Source: Opeltia flavorubescens (taxonomy: Eukaryota; Ascomycota; Lecanoromycetes; Teloschistales; Teloschistaceae). From it: a stretch of DNA of 64,000 nt. The position numbers were made by a program, and so were the translations under genes. The stretch lies in contig KE546973.1 of assembly GCA_000442125.1 (NCBI GenBank), positions 1,488,001 to 1,552,000 of the forward strand, read 5' to 3'. Shown one piece after another: positions 37,180 to 49,186 of the stretch (position 1 is its first letter; the number at the start of each line of letters is the position of its first letter). Below the pieces are notes generated by a model, which had not been told where the DNA came from, did not search any database, and worked only from the letters and a program-made list of their open reading frames with translations.

Positions 37180-38575
37180 AGGACGATAGCCTCGCCACCT
37201 TGCACGTTCCACATGCATGTTTTAAAAAGCAAGCGCAACATTCATTGACAATGCGACAGACGCTGGCTCAGTGGTCAGCGTCTGAATATCCGCGCTCCAT
37301 GTGGGGCGAAGTAGTGGGAGGGATAGGCTGTTCTGAGGTCGGAAGGCCTTTTGGATATCGCTGGAGTAGCTCCAGCGAGGCAGCGTACATCAGCGCTTTG
37401 TCCTCGAAATGCTGGGAGTGAAACAGCATCTTGATCATTGACCTGCGAATGAGCCACGGAATATATCCATCTGTACGTAATCATGATTACGGCCAGTCTG
37501 ACAATGAACCTATTGATTTCTTCCGCATCCAAGCGCCTATGCCTGGCGCTTGAATCCTCGTGGCCCTGCATGCACTCTCGCTTCATTCTGTTCCACTTCA
37601 TGTCCCCGAAAGCTTAGGATGCAGCAACGATCCACGTGTTGCTATTCTTAGCGTCGAGAGATGTCTTCGAATTCATGAATACGCTGTCTCTTTTCGCTTT
37701 ACCGTTAAGCACTGTGGGTTAGTACAGATATCATTTGTGAAGGCCGTTCAACGGTCCGGTCTACGCTTGCTTCTAAGCCTACATTCCAATTGGGACTACA
37801 AAGAGGCTGGTGGTTGTTGTGTTAGTGAGCCAGCAAGTCATCGGCTGAAGCTGCCTCGATAGCATGGTCTTCGATATCCTCCAGGATCAGACCAACCTCT
37901 GCGCCAGGCTGTCGGGTTGAGCGCCTGTTTATGGGCAGATTAGCGAATCTTTCTCCAAGCTCACTGGCACTGCAAAGGATCTATTACCGCCAAAGTGCCA
38001 ACCTGCGTCTTGTTTGACCCACGGACCTTATTCTGGTTGATTGAAATGCTTCTCGGCTGCTCGGCACGAGGCGAGGCTGTTTCTCGCTCCGCTTACTGTT
38101 GACGGAGAATCCAACCAGCCCCAGCGGAGAATTACTATCCGCTACCCCAAAGACAGACCTGGCGTGCCTGGCTGCAGCGATGGCGTGTTCCCACCCGCCT
38201 CTTATGGTGTAAGACAGCCGAGACCAGCCATCCCCCACATACACGCGCCAATAAGAACCAACTGATTGATCTAGCTCGCCGACGGTCCCACACACAACAA
38301 ACGTCCTTCCTTGTTAGCAGGATAATTTTATGTCCCCAGCATTCAAGAAAGACACGCCGGTTACATCACACAAAATGGTCGCAACAAAATTAGACGGCGG
38401 GAAGTCATCGCAAATTGCCACGCATCTTGACTCTTTCGGCCGCATCAGAGACACTCCACTCGCGGATTGCGACTGCCGCTTTCAGTTTCCTTTCGATTAT
38501 CAGTTCCATATATTACCTGCTTGACTGCAAACATGATATGAATTTTCGCAGTTCATTGTGCAAAGATCTTCAATC
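37180..38575. other. 1.4-kb spacer, no gene seen
   Basis: Between photolyase and the FAD oxidase, both +. Short overlapping frames only. An imperfect CTGGAGTAGCTCCAG palindrome lies near 37363-37377. Otherwise nothing supported. Confidence 0.55.
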
Positions 38576-40548
38576 ATGAAGCCCGGAATATTATGCGCTA
38601 CCGCGTTTGCGGCGATCAGCTCTTCGGTAATCGGTTTAGTTGGTGCAGAAGCACAGGTAGCTGATGTCGCTGACTCGAGCGCTTCAAAATGTGTATGTTT
38701 TGAACCCACGCCGCTCCCTTACTTCTGCATTCTGCCCTCCACACTTGACATGGACAAGGAATTTTTCCACACCTGCTTCTTTCTACGTGCGGTTTAGCTG
38801 ATTATCATAGTGCGCGGCATTGGAAGCAGCATTCCCCGACAAGACCTTTTCTAGGGCCAATACCAATGAGGCGAAATTGTACCAGAATGAAGTCCTTTCG
38901 TATTTTTCAGTGCAAGATCGCATCCGTCCAACTTGCTTCGTCACCCCTACGTCGACAAATGATGTTTCGAAGATTGTCGCGTTATTATCCAAGGATTCAT
39001 GTCAATTCGCTGTCAAATCCGGTGGGCATGGACAGCCGGTGGGAGCTTCGAATATTGCCAAGGGTGTGACGGTGGACCTAAGTCGGATGAATGACGTTAC
39101 ATTGAGTGCGGATAAAACGACTGCCGCCATTGGCCCAGGCTCAAAATGGGTCCACGTTTATGATGTTCTGGGTGCGCAGGGATATGCTATTCCAGGTGGA
39201 AGAGCTGGTGATGTTGGTGTGGGAGGTTTGACTTTGGGAGGTTTGTTGCCCGTTCTCCGGCGCGCTGTGTACTTGGAAACGCGCGAAACTAAGATATCTC
39301 TTATGCAGGTGGAAATTCCTTCTTCGCGGCTCGGACTGGCTTTGCGTGTGATAATGTCAAAAACTTCGAGGTAATGCAAACTCAGAGTATTCGTTCGAAT
39401 GGCAAAGTGCTGAAGATATCAGGTTGTCCTGGGTGACGGCAGAATCGTACAGGCCAACAATCGGACCAATCCAGACCTTTTCACAGCACTGAAAGGAAGC
39501 TCCAACAACATCGGCATCGTGACCCGTTTCGAGTTCGTCGCCTTCAAGCAAGGAGATCTCTGGGGCGGCGTGGCTGTTTACAACAGCAGCCATGCTCGGG
39601 ATCAAGTCAAAGCCCTTGTTAAATTTACCGACAATGTCGCAATACGCCCATTCGGATCGTTGATACAGTTATGGACCTACCAGAAAGGGACGCCTGGTGT
39701 TTCTATTACCAATCTCTACGAGTATACAGGTGATGCGGCTGCGCTTCATCTTAGTCCTACTAAGTTTCCGGATGTGGAGTTTCAGGATTTCTTGCCGACT
39801 TCGCCTATTGGTCCTCCGCTGGCGAGTACGCTGAGGGTTGCTAATCTGTCTTCGTTGACGGGAGAACTTAATTCTCCGCCGGAGCTGAGGTAAGTACAAT
39901 TGAAAGTGTGTTATTGAGACGTGTATGCTGATTTTTCTTCATAGTAATCTCTACGCTACTCTTACGTTCAAGAACAACGAGACTGTCGTCAATGGTGTCC
40001 TTGGTGTTCTCAACGATGAGCTGAATAAATACAAGGACCAGGATTTCTTCGTCTATGCTTCTGTGCAGTTCCAACCTCTTCCGAGAGTTTTCACTCAGCA
40101 TAGTTTGGAACGGGGAGGGAATGTGCTGGGTTTGGATCGGAATATGGATAATAACCTCTGTAAGTATTATCATTCACCTTTTACGCTCTCTGTTCTTGGT
40201 TTGTTTTTTTGGGCCAATTGACTGACTGAATGAATTTTTGAAGTCTTCCTCCTCGATCTCGCATGGAACGGCACACAAAACGACGCCATGATCTACAAAG
40301 TCGCAGATGAAGTCATCGCTAAGCTTCAGAAATACGGCAAGAGTGTTGGCGGCATAAAAGATTTCCAGTATTTGAACTATGCGTCGCAGAATCAGGATCC
40401 GCTGGGGAGTTATGGACCGGTTGCATTGGGGAAGATTAAGGATGCGGCGAAGAAGTATGATCCGCAGGGGGTCTTTCAGAGGTTGGTTCCGGGGGGGTTC
40501 AAGTTGGGGGATGCGGGGATGAAGGCGCCGCTGCCTGGCAGCATATGA
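38576..40548 (+). CDS. secreted FAD-linked oxidase, Berberine-bridge type
   Basis: FAD_binding_4 plus BBE oxidoreductase, secreted. Six exons, 38576-38692, 38811-39240, 39309-39370, 39423-39889, 39945-40159 and 40244-40548, give 531 aa. A signal peptide is encoded in exon 1 (MKPGILCATAFAAISSSVIG). The FAD-binding PP-loop is FAVKSGGHGQPVGAS, whose His is the usual covalent 8-alpha flavin ligand. GGLTLGGGNSFFAARTGF continues the domain; the position where BBE enzymes carry the second, cysteinyl flavin link shows Asn-Ser, so monocovalent attachment is likelier. The C-terminal BBE segment contains YLNYASQNQDPLGSYG, DAAKKYDPQGVFQRLVPGGF. The substrate could be an oligosaccharide or a secondary metabolite; no biosynthetic genes flank it. 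Confidence 0.92.
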
Positions 40549-43007
40549 GTAGGAGAGAGGGGGGATGAAGAGAGGATGGGGGAGGGTATGTGATATGACA
40601 CGAAAAGAGAGGCGCATTTTTCGCAGAGGGTATTAGAGATTGGCATACAAGTAGAGACGGCCTTTTGTACATAGAGAGTTGGGAATGTATATAGACGTAT
40701 CTCGAAAAAAAAAGTAAAAAGAAACAATAAGACCCTTTTATTCTGCCTACGCCAGGAAACAAGACCTGCATGTATTCGTAAGTGTAGGAGAATATTGACT
40801 TTTTCTTCATTCTATAAATTCAGATTCATAATGGTGTGTATCCACTGGTACTTTTACGATTGATTGATTTATTGTTGTGGTAGCTTAATCGCCCTGCTGA
40901 TACTGCATATTTGAATGCCCATTTTGTTTTGTGAAAATCGAACTTTGGGTTGAGTACTTAATTCATGGAGATGGGCTTTGAGGATATCCCGAACCAGCCT
41001 AAGACAAGTGATGTTCCTCGGCTTGGATATGTTTGCGTATCCCATCCCCTGCTACTCATGGCATCAAAAAGCTTGGCGCACACCCTTCTGTGCTTCTTGT
41101 TCCAAGATGACTATATCGATAGATCGAGTTCCTGGTAGCCTTCAATACATGTCTGATGGACTGGTGACATTTTCGACTACGAGCTCTGTATGGGTGGATA
41201 ATAAAAAAATGAGACGAAGGCGAGATGGGTAGCCCCCTATTTTTAGTGCCCATAGCAAGGGATGGGGATACTCTTTTTTTTTTCCCTCCGCATTGCATTT
41301 GTGTTGCATTCGCATGATGCGGAAATTTGAGCTGCTTGAATTTATTATATTTTTACACCATTGGGCATCTAAGTATGATGTACGGGTTACTGCACGCATA
41401 TTGTCAAGTTTTGCTGATTGAGGATCTCTCCGAGGGTGGCTGTAGCGAATTGGCCCACCTGCACAGTCTTTGCCTTCCATTTAGAAAAACTTCTTGGAAG
41501 AGCTTTAGCGGCTTCATTGCCGAGCCGAAGTTTTCCCGACATTTGAACGCTTTTCAGTGTACTATGGGCTTTCCTTGATCAATGCCGTGCGTGTGGCAGA
41601 TCTGAGGATGTGAGGAATACTCTGTATGCTTTTCATTGAGGGTTCATTTCCCCCCCCCCCCGTGGTTTCGGGGTTTCGTGTGTGTAAACATGATGATTTC
41701 ACTTCATGGGTTTTGATGTGGTGGTTATGGGTCGGAGGTTGGCACACTCATATGGAGTCCTGGCGAATGAGAAGCTGGCGAAACATCTTGACACGCTTAC
41801 GTCACCACTACCGTTGAAGGTGGATTTTCAGACGATCACTTGGATATGGAAATGCTTGAATTTCCTAACTGAATTTCCTAGCTGAACCACTAATCGTCTT
41901 AGAATGCACTGGTACATTGTCGCACAGCACAGACTATTACGCAATGATGTGGGAGAGAAGTACCAGTACCTGGAACCATTGATATTGCGTGGGGTTGACG
42001 ACAAAAGACGACGACAACATGCCTGTCTATTTGATGATGGTCTGCTTCGAAGCTGTTCAGCCATCCACCGTTGAGCTTTTGGCGTGCCTTTAAATCACAC
42101 CTGTGCTGCATTAGGACGACCATGAAACGCCTTTTCCTGAAGTCTGGGCCTCGGTCATGGCCGGTGTGAACTCTATTCGCTGGCGTGGGCCGTCGGGCCG
42201 AGCGGAAATCTTCAGTCTCTTGGCTTTTTGATTTGTGCGACGTGAACCAATTGGCCTCGCTCTTGACCGCATTGGACGCCTTGAAGGCCTGAACGTGGTG
42301 AAGATTACATGCTTGGACAGGAAGAAGATCTTGGTCGAAGAGCCAACACCATGCAGTCAGGCAACGTCACTGTTCCTGAAAGACTCGATGAACCAACTTC
42401 GCCTATCTCACAACGGTGGTCGCGTTTTAGCAGATAGAGCTGCATATCCGGGGCTTTCAAATCCCCGTGCCTGCGCATAAAAAACGTGGGTTGTTCGGTT
42501 ACAAAAGCCCCCCTCATGCGACCACTTGGTGCTCGTGGGAGCCACCAGAATTGTGGGTCGATCGTACACTAGCCAGACCAGAAACCTGAGAGCTTGCCGG
42601 CATTAGTATCACAACCAAGCATTTGCTCGTCGCATGTCATTCGTCTGCACACATCAGACCCACACTATGCTGGGTTCTGCTATCGGGGAAGATTGTCTCC
42701 CATCCTACCGATACCATCTATCCCAGTCATGACATCTTCAGACATGGCCTTTGATGAGGAGAACCGAGAAATGCCATCTCGCATCTGGCAGCTTTCTAGC
42801 TGTAGCACCAGATAGCTTGAACACCCCTAGATTTACGCTCTCGTCGATCTCAAACCCAGTGGCGATTTTTTTACCCTGACACCACCCTCATGTTTCCACT
42901 CTTGCGGTCCTGCTCGCATGGCAGATATCTTGGTTTGAACTTTATCGATCCTATTCTCCGCATTTTCTTTTCTTCCTTCCTGCATCTTCTACACCTATCA
43001 TTTCGAA
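40549..43007. other. 2.46-kb gene-poor spacer
   Basis: Between two co-oriented genes. It contains a C run at 41651-41661 and A/T runs. Frames up to about 112 codons occur on both strands with no family resemblance. The last ~100 bp, pyrimidine-rich, should lead the next gene. No RNA gene or transposon recognised. Confidence 0.55.
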
Positions 43008-44532
43008 ATGTCCTCGCATCTCGATCCAAATGCAGGAGTGGTTCCGCCTCCCCCGGGGGTGACACCCAATTATACCAATCCTGACTATCACTCTGGTGGC
43101 ATTGTACCTTTGGCATGCGTTTTCATACCCCTGGCGGCCATTTTCATGGCATTGAGAGTCTATACCAAGGTTCGAATCATAAAAGTGTTTGGTCTCGAGG
43201 ATTGTAAGTGTCAATACGATAATGACTTAATTGAATTGGGGCTGATATATACCAGGGACTATCATCATTGCATATGTATGTTGGTAATTGACTGCATTGG
43301 TAGTCTCACTGCTAAAGGGAAATGTCAGCTTTGCACCATCTTCATTTCGATAGATTGTCTAGGTATTCTTCCCCAGTCATGTCACGGGCCGTTCACATAT
43401 CGCTAACGCACCCCGAATAGTACAACAAAAATACGGCAATGGCATCCACGAATGGGACATCACCGTGCGCAAACTTATCCCCTATTCCAAGGTAACCCTT
43501 CCCCCCAACTCACCTCTCAAATCTCACACAAATCTAACCACATAACCGTATCAGTGGGGCGCCGCCTCAGTAGTCGTCTACGTCCCCGCCGTCGGCCTTG
43601 CAAAAGTTGCCATCCTCCTCTTCTACCTTCGCTTAAACCCCGAACGCGGTTTCCGCACGGCAGTCTATATCTCCCTTGTCCTGACAACCTCCTACGTCAT
43701 CGCCCTTTCCCTCGCCATCCTCCTCGCTTGCCAGCCCGTCGCCAAATTCTGGAACCCGTTTCTCGAGGGACACTGCCTCGATGCCAGAAAACTCTACCTC
43801 GCGAATGCTATACTTAATGTCATCTTCGACTTCGTTGTCCTGCTTGTGCCGGTGCCCATGTTGAGGAAACTCCAGGTCTCGACGCGGCAGAAATTGGTGA
43901 TAGGGGCGCTTTTCTCCCTGGGCAGCATTACGTGCGTGGTCAGTGTCGTACGCATCTATTTCCAGGATTCGGTCATCGGGGAGGCGGATCTAAGTTGGCA
44001 TATCGTTACGCCTACGAGCTTGGTGTTTGTGGAGTGCAACCTCAGCATAATATGCGGGTGTGTCATGGTACTTCGGCCATTCCTTCGACGCCATCTTCCC
44101 CAAGTCCTCGGCGGCGATTATCGGCGTTATAAATCCCCCGCTGGGGTCAATGGAGTCTACGACGGGCCTCACGGGCGGGGCGGTCAGAGTGGTTATAAGA
44201 CTAGGGTTTCGGCGAGGTATGGGAAGGGTAGTAAGGGGGAACGATCATGGCCTGGTCTGGGAGGTTTGGGCATGGGGAGCAAGAATAGGACTGGGAGTGA
44301 TGATACCGTTGTTGATGATGTGGAGTTGGGGGCGTGGGGTGCTGGAGGAGGAGGAGGGAAAACTACAACAGGCAAAGGAGCGGAGAAGAACCGCGTCAGG
44401 AGTGAAAGCGAAGAGAATATCATTCAACCAGTTGGCGTTGCGATGGGGGATGGAGGGAGAGTCAGGGGCGACACAACACCGGGGATTCTAAAGACGATTG
44501 ATGTTGATATACGTAGGGCTGGAGGATCTTAG
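43008..44532 (+). CDS. fungal rhodopsin-like seven-helix membrane protein
   Basis: Second member of the fungal rhodopsin-domain family in the window. Five exons, 43008-43203, 43256-43275, 43329-43362, 43421-43491 and 43555-44532, give 432 aa. Two are micro-exons of 20 and 34 nt; they are needed to rebuild the conserved GLED|WTIIIAY|LCTIFISIDCL helix and the following QQKYGNGIHEWD. Later marks are LAKVAILLFYLRL, LACQPVAKFWNP, DFVVLLVPVPMLRKLQVS and FVECNLSIICGCVMVLRPF. The ~170-residue cytoplasmic tail is Gly/Ser/basic-rich and may be phosphorylated. No CFEM domain. Ligand unknown. It differs from the 25672-27008 protein in tail and intron pattern. Confidence 0.85.
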
Positions 44533-46358
44533 TATTCCCACTATGCCAATCAAGGAATGATTTCGAGGTCGATATACGTTCAGGAATTGCAGGAGGCGGG
44601 TTGTATCAATATGTATCACATCAGTGTGGAAGGAATAAAAAAATCCACCCCCCTGGCAGCAGCCTGCTAGGTATATATCCGTATTGAACTCTCCAAATTC
44701 TGCGTGACACGAACATGGAACCCATTCTCCAAAATTGAAACCCAAAATCAAGAGCTGGAGATGTTAGGAAGATGCACTGCAATAATCAACTTTACGTCGG
44801 TTTCTATAAATGAATTCTTCGACCCATCGTGAGGAGAACGATAAATGGGATTAATGCGCTTTGCTTGACCTGGTTTTTTTGCCAAAGAGATTTAAGAACG
44901 CCATGAAGGTTATCTTTGAATACTTTTTCTAATTGGCATTTCATTACATTGATTTACATCTCTCCTGGTTAAACAAGTCTCGGTCTGTGTAATTTGGTTC
45001 ACGGTATCAATCACCTGCGGTAATTACTTCCTTAGCCGCGGCAAAATGAATTCAAACGTAAGCCTTGCTGATTCAAATATGCTAGGTTGTTAAAAGCCTA
45101 ATGCACAAGGAGCATTCCTGCCAGCCTTTGGAGTTTGACATGGCAAAAGCTAAAAGGAGACTAGCGTGCGTTTCTAGGATCCCGAAATATAGCCGTGCGC
45201 TAAGCTCTTTCAATGGTTTCTCTGGAGGCAAAGACTGTGCAGATGACTTAACCAGTAACCGTATCTGAACTAAGCATCCCAATTCGTTATAGTAGCCAAC
45301 CTGAAAGATCCTTGATTACATATTTAACGTCACGAGCAGTGTCCCGTACTGAAGGAGCCCAAGGTGTGAAATATAAGATTTGAGTAGCTCGATTATTGCA
45401 CCATGCGATACGACGCAATGCGCAGAAGAAGAAAGAATACACGCAATACCCAAGCCGAGGAAACTCCGCTGCCTTACACCGCCTCTAGGAAGAATATCTA
45501 GATCTCCATCTCTATGGAATGAGGACCCACCGGCAAACCATTTCCATAGAGTCCCAGAGCTTTTTTTTTCACGAATGAACGCATGCATTCAAAGAGCCAC
45601 TCCAGACTAATGGAGTTATCGTAGCGACACCGATAATTGTGCCTGGCCAGTGAGAGGATGAGCGTTTCCTTTTCTCACCGGTCTCATCTCCTCCTTGTTC
45701 CTTGCGCCATTTCTCTCCATTCTCCCTAAAGATGTTCTTGGTTTGTCTTTTCTTTGGGACCCTTTTTTCCGAGTTTCGTCGAATTTATAGTGATAGTGGC
45801 AGTGGTAACGGTGGCCAGTTGGACTGGATGACTTCGGTTTTTGTAAAAGGAAGAGGTGAGCGATTGTCGTTGTTGATACTTGATTTTTGATGGCTGCATT
45901 TCCATTCAACTTGAATCAAATATGTCTCTCTTTGATCCTTGATGGCTTCTACTTGACTGAGTGGGATTGTAAAACCTTTTTCTCCAGGTTTAATTATTAC
46001 CACCAATGCGCGCTACACTTCGACTGGTGACGGAGATCCTCTTCTTCTTCAGTAAAGGCTTTTCTTTTCCTCGTGCGAGATCAAATGTGCTACACGTGTA
46101 TTTTATTCAATGACCTGTTGTCAACGCATCTTCCTGCATTCATACTTATTCTGATAACCCCTCTGAGACGTTTTTTTCTTGCTATGAATTAAATCATCCA
46201 AGCTGCTCTATCGTATTACCAGGACGTCGAAGCATCTACCTCTATCATTCCTTTCTTATTTGCTTAATGCATACTACCAGTGTATGCATCGCCATCCTCC
46301 AGCACAAACCAAAAAACCATTCCTAAGTACATTGGCCTGATGAACATCCCCCTAAAAT
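44533..46358. other. 1.8-kb gene-poor spacer
   Basis: Convergent 3' flanks of a + gene and a - gene. AT-rich patches near 44880-45060. No gene, RNA or element recognised. Confidence 0.55.
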
Positions 46359-46865
46359 TCAACAGAAAACAGTAGCAGCAATATTCGACCCTGCCCTTCG
46401 AAACTCCACGCTCTTCACCACCAGACCCCCCACCGTCGTCGTTGTGCTGGTATCATTACATACCCTCTTCGCATCTTCGAGGTCGGTACTCGCATACACA
46501 GCTTCTAGACTCTGCTCTTGACAAACAACATGTACCTCCTCCCCCGACTGGGGCAAATGCGTTACCCCCCGTCCTGCCAACGTAATAGGTACTTTCACCA
46601 AAGTATATCCTGTACGTGTATATTCTGGGCTCTTGTACGATTGCACAAAAACCTCCCGCGTTTTGGTATCGTTATCGAAGAGACCTGTAGAGGGCGTGTT
46701 GGCTTTTTTCAAGGTCTTGAGTTGTGATTTACACCATCGGATTGCAGGGGTTTCGAGTTCGAATGCGAGAGCGAGGGATATGGGGGTGGGGGAGAGGCCG
46801 GAGTAGATTAGGAAGATCCCGTCGGTGGATGTGTGCTTGGGGGGTAGGTGTAACGGTGAGGACAT
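46359..46865 (-). CDS. orphan protein, paralogue A
   Basis: 168 aa, one exon, family not recognised. It is clearly related to the protein at 51779-52279: shared segments include IFLIYSGL / IFIIYMGL, AFELETPAIRWCKSQLK / AFELEPLAIQWCKGQLK, GYTLVK / GFTIVK, THLP, VVCQEQSLEA / VVCNEQTLEA, and VEFRRAGSNIAATVF / VELKRGGSNIPATVF near the C-terminus. No signal peptide or membrane segment, so probably cytosolic. Conserved Cys residues occur in WCK and VVC. Conservation of the ends and core between diverged copies argues that both are real protein genes. A TATA box lies about 95 bp upstream. Confidence 0.8.
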   Translation of the reverse strand: MSSPLHLPPKHTSTDGIFLIYSGLSPTPISLALAFELETPAIRWCKSQLKTLKKANTPSTGLFDNDTKTREVFVQSYKSPEYTRTGYTLVKVPITLAGRGVTHLPQSGEEVHVVCQEQSLEAVYASTDLEDAKRVCNDTSTTTTVGGLVVKSVEFRRAGSNIAATVFC

Positions 46866-47776
46866 GCTGGGCTTTGGTTGTTTAATTTCGGGGAGAGGAA
46901 TTTTGGGTGGGTTTTGGAGGAGGAGGGTGTTTGGTTCATGGTTCTCGAAGCATCAATATATATTGGTATTGATACATCTCTTCTCGCACTTGGAGTTTGT
47001 TCGATCCTGATGATTTTCTTGTCGTGATGAGTGGGGGAACAGTGCTTCACACATATTGAGATTTTTGTAATAGCTGTTTGGATTGCCAAATTTCACTAAC
47101 GAGATTAATATAGTCACAGCGCTTATCATTAAAGAAATATGTGATTTGATTCATGTACGTTCCTTGAACAACCCTTTCTGACTTCAGGAAGTTTTCTGAT
47201 ATTAGCTCTTGATACTCTTGGAGTGACTGTTTTTGGTAGATCATTTCTATCGTCTTTCAACAGTTTCTCTGTTGAGGAGGTATACAGAGTCACCCCTTTC
47301 TCGTATGTTTTGTTGATGGACTGATGGAAGCCTGGTGCGCAGTCAACACCCACGCAACAGGATGAGATTGGGTGAAGAGATAAAGTTATTAATTCACTGG
47401 TTTGGAAATACGTATCCATTGCTATCGCTTGAATGAAATATGTGTTTTATGGATATTTGTTATTGCAGGATCTATAAAGCGGTTAGGTTGTCTTAATGAA
47501 AGTATTATTACTCTGTAGATAAGCATTTTATCCGTCTCTTTATGATGACATCACAACTTTCAATACGTTCTCTTTCTTGATCTGTAGCAAGGGATTAGGC
47601 GATATGCTCTAGAGAACTCTGAAGTTTATGCACTTGTATATCGTCATGTTCTCGGGAACCGATGGGCATTGATTCTCCGTGTTCCAGGAATTAGATAGAT
47701 TAAAAGCTTCTTCAGGACCAATGAATTTTTTGCACATCTACATTTTCTTGGGATGGCTGGGAATGTATGCAGCTAA
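46866..47776. other. AT-rich spacer
   Basis: A 911-bp spacer between two minus-strand genes: paralogue A's promoter and the 3' flank of the HEFTH gene. Strongly AT-rich from about 47050 to 47760. No gene seen. Confidence 0.55.
46956..46964 (-). promoter_or_regulatory. TATA box of paralogue A
   Basis: AATATATAT on the minus strand within CCAATATATATTGATG, about 95 bp upstream of the ATG at 46865. Spacing matches that of paralogue B. Confidence 0.55.
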
Positions 47777-49186
47777 TTAAGTACATTGTCTCGCCGCATT
47801 ACAAACAAGCGGAATCCCCCCAGTATCAAACGGAAGGTAATAATTGTTTGGCCCCCCCTGGTTGTCCCTGTAGGTTTTCTGGCTGGGGAATCCAAAGGAG
47901 TTGGCATAGTTGCGGATCTTCCATTTGTCGAAGAATTGCGTGCCAATGTCGTCGTCTAGGAGGGCGTCGACTTCTTCTTGCTTGGCGTACGCTTCTTTCT
48001 CCATAATGTCTTCCTTGTAGCTGTAACCTGCCTGTGTGGGGAGGTGAGTTTAACGTGAGCTTCTGCCTATTTTTGTTCTGTTGTGGAGGTGGGGGTGTAA
48101 AGAAAAAAGGGGGGGGGGGAATACGTACCACACAATAGTCGAAAAGATACTTGGAACCAAAGAGCGGGTCGATGTATCCAAAGTCTCTATATTGCTGGAC
48201 GTGCGTGAATTCATGGAGAAGGTTCTTTGTATTCTTCCGAAAGGCTAGATCTCCCAGCAAGGGAATGTTGGCTGTTACCGCCGACGCATCCGCCCGCATA
48301 TAGATCACCTTGCCAAACGTAATCGCATCCACGGCATCCATCAATGGAAGGAATTTGGCGCCCCAATAGATGAGGATGCGATCGTTGTGAGAGAATGAGC
48401 CGTGCAGTGGGTTGATGAAGTAGTCCTCGTCTATTGTTGTCTGGACTCCTTGATTGCCGGGGGAGCCGTTGATTTGGGAAAAAGCGACGTCGGCGACCAT
48501 GAAGCCGGGTAGGGTTATTGCGCTGAAGATGGCACATTCGGGGTGTTCGATAATGGCTATGACTGTTTGAATTATTGCAGTCACGACCTGAGAAGAAAGA
48601 ACGTTTAGCTTCAGCGTTTGCTATTTCGCGCGAAGAAGCGATGACTTGATGATTATTGACTCACCTTCTTGATCCACCTGCCAATCCTCGATAAAAAGCC
48701 ACGGCGGACCAGTTTCAAATCAGCATCAGGTAGCGATAGCCCGTTTTGCACCGCCGTGATTGCTTCTACAATCAAAGGAACACCTTCGGAAACCAATGCG
48801 GAAATTTGAGCAGGGTCCACATTGAGTTGCTGCAAGGTGATGGGCAGGGTCGTTTGTATATTGGTGAGGAGGACATCGTTGTACGTGTCAACGCTTATCG
48901 TGTCGGGCACCGTGACCTTGACAGAGATGGGCTTCGTGAACATGGACGCATCATTGATCGTGTAGCTATGTATCGTAGGATCTGGAGGAGGAGGAGGGTC
49001 GTGGATGGGATGACAAGTTGGATTAGGCTCCTCTTCGGTTGGGAGTGGGCAGCGTCGTTGGATCCTGGAATCATTCTCTTCGCGACTTACTGCGCGCTTG
49101 GGTAACGGCTCAGCAAATGTAATGGAAGAGGTTAGGATCAAGAGTGAAATGACCCAGCAGAGATACATCGTGACGAGAATCATCAC
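47777..49186 (-). CDS. secreted HExxH zincin-like protein, DUF4157-like
   Basis: Three exons, 49186-48665, 48587-48129 and 48031-47777, all phase 0, give 411 aa. The N-terminus is a signal peptide (MMILVTMYLCWVISLLILTS...TFA), followed by a possible Kex2 site in LPKRAVS. Residues ~30-170 are a low-similarity pro-region. The core carries FGKVIYMRAD, then NLLHEFTHVQQYRDFG (HEFTH at 299-303) and EKEAYAKQEEVD from 338. This order, entry strand, HExxH plus QQ, then Glu-containing helix, is that of gluzincin-like proteins such as bacterial DUF4157/eCIS-core proteins. I infer a zinc-binding, possibly proteolytic, extracellular protein. It sits between the two orphan paralogues on the same strand. 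Bacterial ancestry is possible but untested. Confidence 0.75.

Noticed and set aside
46751-46775. TTCGA-type motif resembling a tRNA B box
   Set aside because: It falls in the coding sequence of paralogue A, with no A box at a suitable distance.
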